In this document: positions 33,117 to 42,268 of the stretch, piece after piece
Position numbering within the stretch: the stretch's first letter is position 1
Layout of the letters: every line of letters starts with the position of its first letter
Assembly: GCA_029266425.1 (NCBI GenBank)
Contig: JAQSWY010000015.1
Coordinates: 1 to 64,000, forward strand
Length of the DNA stretch: 64,000 nt
Origin: Xanthobacteraceae bacterium
GTDB taxonomy: Bacteria; Pseudomonadota; Alphaproteobacteria; Rhizobiales; Xanthobacteraceae
Direction: 5' to 3'
Program-made: the position numbers and the translations under genes
The notes under the pieces: model-generated
Told to the model about the DNA's origin: nothing
The model's input: the letters and a program-made list of their open reading frames with translations, nothing else
Database searches by the model: none

Positions 33117-33760
33117 GGACAGGTCACCGTGGCGCGGTTGGCGAATTGCGAGCCGAACTGGCTCGTGGTCGTGAGAGCGCTGAAGAAGCTCTCGGACAGC
33201 GTCTGGCTCGAGCCGCCGACCGCCGGATCCGGCCGGTGCAGGCCGAGCTTGCAGCCGTTCGGCGCCGCCGCCAGCTTCACCGGATCCTGGTCAGCGAGCG
33301 CGAAGGCGACGAAATAGGTCGGGTCATAGACGTCGAGCGTGGTGGTACCGGCGCTGGTGATCGGCTTGGCGAGCGGCAGGGTGAAGTGCAGCGTCAGCGC
33401 GGTGCCGTCATAGGTCAGGCCGTAATCCCTCGGCGCGGCGAAGGCCAGCTTCTCCTTGCCGCGCTGGGCGAAGGTGAAATAGTCGAATTCCTTCATGGAA
33501 TCGATGTTGGTCTGGGCGAGCTCCTTCAGCGTCACCTCGGCCGGCTTGCCGTCGGGGCCTTCGAGACCCTGGAGGGCGAAGGCGGAGAAGCCCTCGTCGA
33601 ATTTCCAGACGTGGCGCACGCCCGTCAGCGTGCCGTCCGGCGCATATTCGAGTTGCGAGCGCACATCCACCCAGACATGCGGGTGGGCGAGCGCAGGGCC
33701 CGCGCAGAGCGTGAGAGCGCAGGCGAGCGCGGCGGCGTGCCGGTGGGCGCGATTCAGCAC
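33113..33760 (-). CDS. DUF1007-family exported protein, partner of the NicO transporter
   Basis: A 215-residue secreted protein. The signal peptide is MLNRAHRHAAALACALTLCAGPALA. The mature part starts HPHVWVDVRSQLEYAPDGTL, the conserved opening of DUF1007, whose N-terminal His-Pro-His suits metal binding. The family regularly sits just upstream of NicO-type permeases. Its role is likely periplasmic metal binding or delivery. The stop overlaps the start of the transporter gene. Confidence 0.85.
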   Translation of the reverse strand: MLNRAHRHAAALACALTLCAGPALAHPHVWVDVRSQLEYAPDGTLTGVRHVWKFDEGFSAFALQGLEGPDGKPAEVTLKELAQTNIDSMKEFDYFTFAQRGKEKLAFAAPRDYGLTYDGTALTLHFTLPLAKPITSAGTTTLDVYDPTYFVAFALADQDPVKLAAAPNGCKLGLHRPDPAVGGSSQTLSESFFSALTTTSQFGSQFANRATVTCP

Positions 33761-33949
33761 GGCATATCCCCCGATTCATCCGATCCTGTGGTGCGGGCTG
33801 AGTGCGGCGGAAAGGTGATCATGCGTTCACCGTTTCGGGAGGGGACGTTGGGTGAATTGGTGCACGTATGTCCTCATCGTCGAGCGTCGTGGTGGGTCTC
33901 TAGAGCAGTTTCTTGTCGTTCCGATGATCATGCACGCCCGAATTGGAAC

Positions 33950-34063
33950 CACCTCATCCTGAGGTGCTCGGGCAATGCCCGAGCCTCGGAGGATACTCGT
34001 CTGGTGGGGCCCTCTGCTTCAGTATCCTTCGAGGCTCGCTGCGCGAGCACCTCAGGATGAGGT
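33950..34063. repeat. Dispersed palindromic repeat, family B (copy 3, two halves apart)
   Basis: CCACCTCATCCTGAGGTGCT to CGAGCCTCGGAGGATACT, then CTTCAGTATCCTTCGAGGCT to GCACCTCAGGATGAGG. The halves are in reversed order compared with copies 1, 2 and 4. Confidence 0.75.
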
Positions 34064-34082
34064 CCAGTCACGCTTCAAAAGA

Positions 34083-34107
34083 AAAGCCGGGGTGTGGCCC
34101 CGGCTTT
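34083..34107 (-). terminator. Rho-independent terminator of asd
   Basis: AAAGCCGGGG and CCCCGGCTTT form a 10-bp stem with a 5-base loop, and on the minus strand this is followed by TCTTTTG. It is 31 bp beyond the asd stop. Confidence 0.75.
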
Positions 34108-34138
34108 CACGTTCTCTAATCCGCCTTTGAAAAAGCGA

Positions 34139-35173
34139 TCACGCCGCCTTCTGCTTCGGCGCCAGCAGCTTGCGGTTGACGAGGCATTCCGCGATCTGCA
34201 CCGCGTTGAGCGCCGCGCCCTTGCGCAGATTGTCCGACACGCACCAGAAGGCGAGGCCGTTCTCCACCGTCGCATCCTCGCGGATGCGGGAGATGTAGGT
34301 GGCGTCTTCGCCCGCCGCCTCGTACGGCGTGATGTAGCCGCCCGGCTCGCGCTTATCGACCACCAGGATGCCCGGCGCATTGCGCAGCGCGCTGGTCGCC
34401 TCTTCCACCGTGATCGGCTTCTCGAACTCGACGTTCACCGCTTCCGAATGCGCGACGAAGACCGGCACCCGCACGCAGGTGGCGGTGAGCTTGATCTTCG
34501 GGTCGAGGATCTTCTTCGTCTCAGCCATCATCTTCCACTCTTCCTTGGTGAAGCCGTCTTCCATGAAGACGTCGATGTGGGGGATGACGTTGAAGGCGAT
34601 GCGCTTCGGGAACTTCTTGGCCTCCACCGGGTCCGAGACGAACACGGCGCGGGTCTGGGTGAACAGTTCGTCCATGGCGTCCTTGCCGGCGCCGGAGACG
34701 GACTGATAGGTCGAGACCACGACGCGCTTGATCGTCGCCAGATCGTGCAGCGGCTTCAGCGCCACGACGAGCTGGGCGGTCGAGCAGTTGGGGTTGGCGA
34801 TGATGTTCTTCTTGGTGAAGCCCTTCACCGCGTCGGCATTCACTTCCGGCACGATCAGCGGCACGTCGGAATCGTAGCGGAAGGCCGAGGAATTATCGAT
34901 CACCACGCAGCCCTTCGCGCCGATCTTCGGCGACCACTGCTTCGACACCTCGCCGCCGGCCGACATCAGGCAGATGTCGGTGTCCGAGAAGTCGTAATTC
35001 TCCAGGGCTTTGACTTTGAGCGTCTTGTCACCGAAAGAGACCTCGGTGCCGACCGAACGGCGCGAGGCGAGAGCAATGACCTCGTCCGCGGGGAAGCCCC
35101 GTTCGGCGAGGATGTCGAGCATTTCGCGGCCCACATTACCAGTGGCGCCCACGACGGCGACCTTGTAGCCCAT
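34139..35173 (-). CDS. asd: Aspartate-semialdehyde dehydrogenase
   Basis: A 344-residue enzyme that reduces aspartyl phosphate to aspartate semialdehyde with NADPH, on the way to lysine, methionine, threonine and cell-wall diaminopimelate. The cofactor site is GATGNVG at 9-15, the catalytic Cys130 is in NPNCST, and the catalytic His is in the FNVIPHIDVF region. Two ATGs lie together at 35176 and 35173; GGAG is better spaced from 35173. A terminator follows the gene. Confidence 0.94.
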   Translation of the reverse strand: MGYKVAVVGATGNVGREMLDILAERGFPADEVIALASRRSVGTEVSFGDKTLKVKALENYDFSDTDICLMSAGGEVSKQWSPKIGAKGCVVIDNSSAFRYDSDVPLIVPEVNADAVKGFTKKNIIANPNCSTAQLVVALKPLHDLATIKRVVVSTYQSVSGAGKDAMDELFTQTRAVFVSDPVEAKKFPKRIAFNVIPHIDVFMEDGFTKEEWKMMAETKKILDPKIKLTATCVRVPVFVAHSEAVNVEFEKPITVEEATSALRNAPGILVVDKREPGGYITPYEAAGEDATYISRIREDATVENGLAFWCVSDNLRKGAALNAVQIAECLVNRKLLAPKQKAA

Positions 35174-35328
35174 CATATTCTCCGGATCGACAGACGCCCG
35201 GCCCTTCACAGGCTCGGGGAGCGCGGGCTTTTACGCCGAAAGTGGTGGGGAGGCAACGGTGGGGCAAGTGGCAGGTAGCGCACGGCTGCCCTGCTTCAGC
35301 ATACTTCGAAGCTCGCGCAGGGCGCTGC

Positions 35329-36600
<1,272 letters not shown>

Positions 36601-36652
36601 CGAGGGCATCTCACATGAGGCGCGGACGGAGTAGGCGTGGCTTGGGCCAAGG

Positions 36653-37186
36653 TCAACCGGCACCCGTCAGCTCGGCGGCCTCGTCCGCAGCGCCGGACTG
36701 GCAGCGGGCACAGGTGCCGGCGATCTCGATCACCGGGGTGCGCGGCGTGAAGCCGGCGGCGCGGGTCGCCCAGGCGAGGTCGCGGCCGACCGCATGGGAG
36801 GCGACCTCGGCGGCGCGCCCGCAGCGCTCGCAGATGAGGAAGACGATGACGTCCTCGCTGCCGTGCTCGCGGCCGCAGGCGAGATAAGCGTTGCGGCTCT
36901 CGATGCGGTGGGCGAGGCCCTCCGCCACCAGGAAATCAAGCGCGCGATAGACCGACATCGGCGGCGGCTTCTCGCCCGATGCGCCGAGCCGGTCCACCAG
37001 CTCATAGGCGCCGAGCGGGACGTGGCTGTCGGCCAGAGCTCCCAGCACCCGGCGGCGGAGCGGAGTGAGCCGCACGCCACGCACGTCGCAGCACGCCTCG
37101 GCCCTCGCCAGCGCGCCGCTCACGCACGCACCGTGGTCGTGGTCGTGCACGATCGTGTCTTCAGGTGCGGTATCGAGACGTGTCAT
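36653..37186 (-). CDS. zur: Zinc uptake regulator, Fur family
   Basis: A 177-residue zinc-sensing repressor. The DNA-binding winged helix is at about 35-100, with the Zur hallmark [19 protein letters not shown]. The structural zinc is held by Cys119 and Cys122 (CERC) and Cys159 and Cys162 (CARC). An N-terminal His patch (HDHDHGAC, residues 14-21) is added; Zur proteins of alphaproteobacteria often have this. It should repress the znu operon at 21.2 kb through the two boxes there. No such box is seen before its own gene. Confidence 0.92.
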   Translation of the reverse strand: MTRLDTAPEDTIVHDHDHGACVSGALARAEACCDVRGVRLTPLRRRVLGALADSHVPLGAYELVDRLGASGEKPPPMSVYRALDFLVAEGLAHRIESRNAYLACGREHGSEDVIVFLICERCGRAAEVASHAVGRDLAWATRAAGFTPRTPVIEIAGTCARCQSGAADEAAELTGAG

Positions 37187-37385
37187 GGCATCATCGTAAT
37201 CGAGCCATAAGGATCAGGAAACCTTGACCGGCTTGTGACCCCCGCATTGCCGTGTCGGCATCTTTGCAGTGCGGCAGGGCGTGCTACCGTACCGCATCGC
37301 GATATTTTCGTTGCACCGCCGATATGGGCAGGGCCGGACGCCGGCGCAACGTTGTTTCGTCCAATCCGCTGTCGAGGAGAAGCGC

Positions 37386-38168
37386 ATGCTGAAGGGAAAG
37401 ACCGCCGTCGTCACCGGATCGACCAGCGGCATCGGCCTCGCCATTGCCAAGGGGCTCGCGGGTGAGGGCTGCAACATCGTGCTCAACGGCTTCGGCGATG
37501 CCGGCGAGATCGAGAAGCTGCGCGCCGGCATCGAAGCCGAGCACGGCGTCAAGGCGGCCTACAATGCCGCCAACCTCACCAAGGGCGAGGAATGCGCGGC
37601 GCTCATCACGTTCGCTGAAGAGAAGTTCGGCTCGGTCGATGTGCTGGTGAACAATGCCGGCGTCCAGCATGTGGCGCCGATCGAGGAATTCCCGGTCGAC
37701 CAGTGGAACCTCATCATCGCGCTGAACCTCTCCGCCGCCTTCCATGCCATCCGCGCCGCGGTGCCGGGCATGAAGGCGCGCAAATGGGGGCGCATCATCA
37801 ACACCGCCTCGGCGCACGCCCTCGTCGCCTCGCCCTTCAAGTCGGCCTATGTCTCGGCCAAGCACGGCATTGCCGGTCTCACCAAGACGGTGGCGCTGGA
37901 GACGGCGACCTTCGGCATCACCTGCAACGCCATCTGCCCCGGCTATGTGTGGACGCCGCTGGTGGAGAAGCAGATTCCCGACACCGCCAAGGCCCGCGGC
38001 ATGACCGCGGAGCAGGTGAAGCGCGACGTGATCCTGGCGGCGCAGCCGACCAAGGAATTCATCACGGTGGAGGAGGTCGCGGCTCTCGCGGTGTTCCTCG
38101 CCTCGGATGCGGCGAAGTCGATCACCGGCTCGATGCAGCAGATCGACGGCGGCTGGGTCGCGGAATAA
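37386..38168 (+). CDS. hbdH: 3-hydroxybutyrate dehydrogenase
   Basis: A 260-residue SDR that converts D-3-hydroxybutyrate to acetoacetate with NAD, used to mobilise poly-3-hydroxybutyrate. The cofactor motif is TGSTSGIG at 10-17, NNAGVQHV at 89-96, and the catalytic set Ser142, Tyr155 and Lys159. The blocks SAHALVASPFKSAYVSAKHG and GYVWTPLVEKQIPDTAKARG are specific to this enzyme. ATG 37386 follows GAGGAG. The stop overlaps the patatin start (TAATG). Confidence 0.92.
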   Translation: MLKGKTAVVTGSTSGIGLAIAKGLAGEGCNIVLNGFGDAGEIEKLRAGIEAEHGVKAAYNAANLTKGEECAALITFAEEKFGSVDVLVNNAGVQHVAPIEEFPVDQWNLIIALNLSAAFHAIRAAVPGMKARKWGRIINTASAHALVASPFKSAYVSAKHGIAGLTKTVALETATFGITCNAICPGYVWTPLVEKQIPDTAKARGMTAEQVKRDVILAAQPTKEFITVEEVAALAVFLASDAAKSITGSMQQIDGGWVAE

Positions 38169-39589
38169 TGGCGGAGATCCGGAGGCCGAGGGCCACACGC
38201 TCCGCCGCGCGCCGTCGCGGCGTCGGGGCCAAACCTGCTGCGGCCAAATCCGCTGTAGAAATACCCACGGCGGAAGAGCCTGCCGTCGCGAAGCCGGCTG
38301 CGGGCAAATCCACCGCGGCCAAGGCTGCTGCGGAAAAGGCTGCTGCGGGCAAGCGTGGCGCGAAAAGGCCGGCGGCGAAGAGGCCAGCGGCCCAGAAGGA
38401 GCCCGCGCCCAAGCAGCCCGCCGTGGCGAACCAGTCTACCGCGCCGAAGCAGGCGGTCGCCGAGCCCAAGGTCGAGACGGTCGCGAGTGCGCTCTCGGTG
38501 CATGGCCCGGCCGGCGAGGACGCGGTCAGGACCAAGCCTCCCGCGCCGGTCCCGTCCAAGCTGAAGCCGATCAATCTAGCGCTCCAGGGCGGCGGCGCGC
38601 ACGGCGCCTTCACCTGGGGCGTGCTCGACCGCATCCTGGAAGACGGCCGGATCTCGATCGAGGGCATTTCCGGCACCAGCGCCGGCGCGATGAACGCCGC
38701 GGTGCTGGCCTCCGGCCTTGCCCGTGGCGGCAATGAGGGCGGGCGTGCCGCGCTCACCGCCTATTGGCGCGACGTGTCGCGCGAGGGTCGCGCCAGCCCC
38801 TTGCAGCGCACGCTGCTCGACCGGCTGATGGGGCAGTGGTCGCTGAACTCCAACCCGGCCTATATCGCCTTCGACATGGCGACGCGCTTCCTGTCGCCCT
38901 ACGATTTCAACCCGCTCAACATCAATCCGCTGATGGATCTGGTCGCCGCGCATGTCGATTTCGACGCGGTGCAGTCCTGCGAGCACGTGCACGTATTCGT
39001 CAGCGCGACCAATGTGCACACAGGCAAGGTGCGCATCTTCTCGAAGAAGCAGCTGACTCTCGAGGCGATCATGGCCTCGGCGTGCCTGCCCTTCATGTTC
39101 CAGGCGGTGGAGATCGACGGCGTGCCCTATTGGGACGGCGGCTATATGGGCAACCCTGCCATGTTCCCGTTCTACAATGCGGTGAAGACCGACGACATCC
39201 TGCTGGTGCAGATCAATCCGATCATCCGCCGCGAGACGCCGCGCACCGCGCGCGACATCCAGGACCGGCTCAACGAGATCACCTTCAACGCCTCGCTGCT
39301 CGCCCAGCTGCGCGCCGCGGCGTTCGTCACCCGCCTGCTCGATCAGGGCAACATCGCCCGCAAGGGTGACGGCATGGAGGGGTATCGCGACCTTCGCCTC
39401 CACCGCATCGACGGTGCCGAGAAGCTGATCGCTCTCGACGCCTCCACCAAGATGAATGCGGAATGGGAGTTCCTGCAGTTTCTCCGCGATATCGGACGCG
39501 AGGCCGCCGACCGGTTCCTCGAAGGCCATTTCGACGACATCGGCGTGCGCAGCACGCTCGATATCCAGGAAGAACTGACGAAGAACTGA
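38168..39589 (+). CDS. Patatin-like phospholipase with DUF3734 region and a Lys/Ala/Pro-rich N-terminal tail
   Basis: A 473-residue serine hydrolase. The patatin core has the oxyanion loop GGGAHG at 141-146, the nucleophile Ser171 in GTSAG, and the Asp in YWDGGYMGN. The part after the core fits the DUF3734 region found in bacterial homologues. Residues 1-134 are low-complexity and basic, with repeated AAKP, AAEKAAAGK and KRPAA units, like histone H1 or PHB-granule proteins. It is translationally coupled to hbdH, which suggests action on PHB or granule lipid; that is inference. Confidence 0.88.
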   Translation: MAEIRRPRATRSAARRRGVGAKPAAAKSAVEIPTAEEPAVAKPAAGKSTAAKAAAEKAAAGKRGAKRPAAKRPAAQKEPAPKQPAVANQSTAPKQAVAEPKVETVASALSVHGPAGEDAVRTKPPAPVPSKLKPINLALQGGGAHGAFTWGVLDRILEDGRISIEGISGTSAGAMNAAVLASGLARGGNEGGRAALTAYWRDVSREGRASPLQRTLLDRLMGQWSLNSNPAYIAFDMATRFLSPYDFNPLNINPLMDLVAAHVDFDAVQSCEHVHVFVSATNVHTGKVRIFSKKQLTLEAIMASACLPFMFQAVEIDGVPYWDGGYMGNPAMFPFYNAVKTDDILLVQINPIIRRETPRTARDIQDRLNEITFNASLLAQLRAAAFVTRLLDQGNIARKGDGMEGYRDLRLHRIDGAEKLIALDASTKMNAEWEFLQFLRDIGREAADRFLEGHFDDIGVRSTLDIQEELTKN

Positions 39590-39602
39590 GGGGCCACTTC
39601 GT

Positions 39603-39733
39603 CGTCATGGCCGGGCAACGCAACCTTCGGTCGCCGTCCCTGAAGAGACGCTGTGGCGACAGCCTCAGCTTTGCCGGCCATCCACGGTTGCGCGGCAGGA
39701 ACGTGGATCACCGGGACAAGCCCGGTGATGACG
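39603..39733. repeat. Dispersed palindromic repeat, family A (copy 6, with an insert)
   Basis: CGTCATGGCCGGGCAACGCA, about 45 unrelated bases, CAGCTTTGCCGGCCATCCAC, then ACGTGGATCACCGGGACAAG and CCCGGTGATGACG. The first hairpin is split by the insert. Confidence 0.65.
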
Positions 39734-39757
39734 ACTGTCCTGGGACACGAAACTACC

Positions 39758-40165
39758 TCACGCCGCCTTCCGGTCGCGGCCGAACGGGTCGCCGAGCAGC
39801 GATTCGGCGTGCAGCGTGCACAGCCACTTGCCGTCGTGCTTGACCCAGGTCGAAGCGTCCGCCGCCTCCATGGTGAGCTTCTCGCCGTCGACGGTCAGCT
39901 TCTCCCGGACCTTGTAGCCGATGACGGCAACGTCCGGCGCCGGTGAGCTCACCTGCACATCCTCGAACCAGAAGGCATGCAGATCCCATTTGCCGCCCCG
40001 CATCATCCTGGCAAAGGTCGCCTTGTCGATATTGGCGACCCCTTGCGCGCTGGTGACGATGCAATGGTCCGCCATCAAGCCGACGGCGGTATCGACATCG
40101 CGGTCGATCATGGTCTGCCAGAAGCGCTTTTCGAGATCGATGATCTCCGACCTGGTATCCATCAA
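39758..40165 (-). CDS. NTF2-like (SnoaL/DUF4440-type) protein
   Basis: A 135-residue protein with the cone-shaped NTF2-like fold: an N-terminal helix pair (EIIDLEKRFWQTMIDRDVDTAVGLMADHCIVTS) followed by a curved sheet ending in TWVKHDGKWLCTLHAESLL. The family covers small enzymes, binding proteins and stress proteins, and no active site is obvious here. Two starting Met codons are adjacent (40165 and 40162). It is divergent from the pseudouridine synthase gene. Confidence 0.75.
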   Translation of the reverse strand: MMDTRSEIIDLEKRFWQTMIDRDVDTAVGLMADHCIVTSAQGVANIDKATFARMMRGGKWDLHAFWFEDVQVSSPAPDVAVIGYKVREKLTVDGEKLTMEAADASTWVKHDGKWLCTLHAESLLGDPFGRDRKAA

Positions 40166-40290
40166 AGCCTCCCTCGAGGAATGACGCGCATCGGCGTTAA
40201 CGCGGCAGCGGGGCTAAGGTGCCTCGACCTTGCGAAAACCGCTTCGCACTTCGCAGGCTCGACGCCGCCCGCACTTTGTGGTGTGACCCG

Positions 40291-41088
40291 ATGATGAGCG
40301 CCGCCACCGATCCCCTCGACATAGCCTCCCGCCTCCTGCACCGCGACGGGATGGTGCTGGTCATCGACAAGCCCTATGGCATGCCGGTGCACAAGGGGCC
40401 GAAGGGCGGCGAGACGCTGGCCGATCATCTTGAGGCTCTGCGCTTCGGCCTGCCCAATGCGCCGGAGCTGGCGCACCGGCTCGACAAGGACACCTCCGGC
40501 TGCCTGGTGCTGGGCCGCCACCGCAAGGCGCTGGCCGAACTCGGCAAGGCCTTCGCCAATGGCAATGTGGGCAAGACCTATGTCGCGGTGGTCCGCGGCG
40601 TGCCATCGGCGTCCTCGGGGCGGATCGAGTTGAGGCTCGCCAAGCGCTCGCCGCACCGCGGCTGGTGGATGGCGGTCGATCCCAAGGGGCAGGAGGCGGT
40701 CAGCGAGTGGCGCCTGCTCGGCGCCGGGGACGGGCTCGCCGCACTGGCGCTCTCCCCGCTTACCGGGCGCACGCATCAGTTGCGCGTGCATCTCGACGCC
40801 ATCGGCCACCCGATCCTCGGCGACCAGATCTATGGCGGCGCCTCGCGCCTGCCGGGCGGCCTCCGGCTGCATCTGCATTCTCGCCGGGTAGTGCTGCCGC
40901 AGCCGAAGGGCAAGCCGCCGCTCGACGTGCGCGCGCCGCTGCCGGGGCATTTCCACGCGACGCTGCAAGCGCTCGGCCTCGATGTCGCCGAGGTCGAGGC
41001 GGCCGCGGACGCGGCGGAGTTCTCGAAGGGCAGATCTGCCGCGGACGATCCCGGTTCGCGCCCGCGGCGCGTCCGGGATGACGACTAA
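40291..41088 (+). CDS. RluA-family RNA pseudouridine synthase
   Basis: A 265-residue enzyme that turns a uridine of rRNA or tRNA into pseudouridine. The catalytic Asp65 is in HRLDKDTSG, with the RluA block LTGRTHQLRVHLDAIGHPILGDQIYGG later. No S4 domain is present. ATG 40291 is chosen, as translation further upstream is not conserved in pattern. The last 14 residues (DDPGSRPRRVRDDD) come from a family C repeat at 41046-41084, so the repeat has become part of the coding sequence. The stop lies 4 bp from the stop of the convergent glk gene. Confidence 0.88.
   Translation: MMSAATDPLDIASRLLHRDGMVLVIDKPYGMPVHKGPKGGETLADHLEALRFGLPNAPELAHRLDKDTSGCLVLGRHRKALAELGKAFANGNVGKTYVAVVRGVPSASSGRIELRLAKRSPHRGWWMAVDPKGQEAVSEWRLLGAGDGLAALALSPLTGRTHQLRVHLDAIGHPILGDQIYGGASRLPGGLRLHLHSRRVVLPQPKGKPPLDVRAPLPGHFHATLQALGLDVAEVEAAADAAEFSKGRSAADDPGSRPRRVRDDD
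41046..41084. repeat. Half family C repeat inside the RluA coding end
   Basis: GATCCCGGTTCGCGCCCGCG and CGCGTCCGGGATGACG match the right half of the intergenic family C copies. Confidence 0.65.
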
Positions 41089-41092
41089 CCCA

Positions 41093-42037
41093 TCACACGG
41101 CGAGGCGCTGGCTGACTTTCGCCGCCACTTGCCCGATACCGACGAGACCGGGCGTCGGGTGCGTGATGATCTGCACCGGCGTCGCCATCAGGCGCGGGCC
41201 GAAGGGCGGGTGCTCCTCGAACGCCTCGCGGAACGGCGACGCGGTGAACAGCGGCGCGAGGCCAGACGTGACCCCGCCGGCGAGGAAGACGCCGCCGCGC
41301 GCATCGAAGGTCAGCGCAAGGTCGCCGGCGATGCGGCCGAACAGCCGCAGGAAGATATGGCAGGTCTCGAGCGCGGTCTCGTCGTGCGCCAGCGCGGCGG
41401 CGATCACCGCTTCCGGGGTCAGCCGGTCGCCGGTGAGCACGGTGTGGATGCGGGCGAGGCCGGAACCGGAGAGCGCATGCTCCACGACCACCGGGCCGAG
41501 CGCGCGCACCAGATGGGCGAGCAGGCGGGCCTCCTGGGCATTGGTGGCACCGAGTCGGCAATGGCCGCCTTCGCCCCGCACGACAACCAGCTCGCCGCCG
41601 GCGGACACCAAGCCGGCGACGCCGAAGCCTGTGCCCGGCCCGCACACCAGCATCGGCGCGCCCTCGGCCGCATGGCCGCCGCCGACGCCGAGCAGGTCCG
41701 CGGAACCGAACGCCGGCACGCCACAGGCCAGCGCTTCGAAATCGTTCACCACCACGAAATCCTGCCAGCCGAATTTCTCGCGCATGGCAAGCTTGGACAG
41801 CGACCAGTCGCGATTGGTCAGCTTCACATGGTCGTCCTCGGTCGGGCCGGCGATGGCGAGCGCGGCGGCCACGACGGTTGCCCCGCGCTCGGCCAGATCG
41901 TGCGCGAGGAGCTGCTCGAAACCGGCGAACTCGTCATTGCGATGGATGCGCACCTCGTGCGGGACACCGTCAGGCCCAGTGAGGGCGAGGCGGGAAGAGG
42001 TGCCGCCAATGTCGGCGATCAGGACGTTGTGGACCAT
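41093..42037 (-). CDS. glk: Glucokinase
   Basis: A 314-residue bacterial glucokinase that makes glucose 6-phosphate from glucose and ATP. The phosphate site is LIADIGGTSSRLAL at 6-19, the glucose-binding stretch is VNDFEALACG with its Asp, GPGTGFG follows, and the ending has GVFLAGGVTSGLAPLF. ATG 42037 starts the conserved part; the longer upstream frame crosses a family D repeat. It is divergent from rsmB. Confidence 0.92.
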   Translation of the reverse strand: MVHNVLIADIGGTSSRLALTGPDGVPHEVRIHRNDEFAGFEQLLAHDLAERGATVVAAALAIAGPTEDDHVKLTNRDWSLSKLAMREKFGWQDFVVVNDFEALACGVPAFGSADLLGVGGGHAAEGAPMLVCGPGTGFGVAGLVSAGGELVVVRGEGGHCRLGATNAQEARLLAHLVRALGPVVVEHALSGSGLARIHTVLTGDRLTPEAVIAAALAHDETALETCHIFLRLFGRIAGDLALTFDARGGVFLAGGVTSGLAPLFTASPFREAFEEHPPFGPRLMATPVQIITHPTPGLVGIGQVAAKVSQRLAV

Positions 42038-42203
42038 GAAACCTTCGTCGTTGGTTTGCGCACAATTGAGGATGCGCGGCCGATAGGAACGAATCCGGCG
42101 CGGTTCCACAAGCCCCGGCGCGCAGTTGCGTTCCATGCGGAAAGCGCGGCACGTTACGCAAAAGTTGAACGATTTTGCGTTCCAGAACCTGCCTTGTCTC
42201 CAG

Positions 42204-42258
42204 GTTCGTGCACTTTCTTGCCGCCCGGATGGTTCCATCCGGACGAAAACGGTTCTAG
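42204..42258. repeat. Dispersed palindromic repeat, family D (copy 4)
   Basis: GTTCGTGCACTTTCTTGCCG, CCCGGATGGTTCCATCCGG at the tip, then ACGAAAACGGTTCTAG. It ends 11 bp before the rsmB start and so forms most of its leader. Confidence 0.65.
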
Positions 42259-42268
42259 TCCCACGATC

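Larger units (their letters stand above)
33761..34138. other. Gene-free stretch with repeats and the asd terminator
   Basis: The 378 bp hold a short dyad GGTGA...TCACC (33814-33831) in the leader of the DUF1007 gene, a partial family D copy (33901-33940), a family B repeat (33950-34063) and the asd terminator. I see no gene. Confidence 0.65.
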
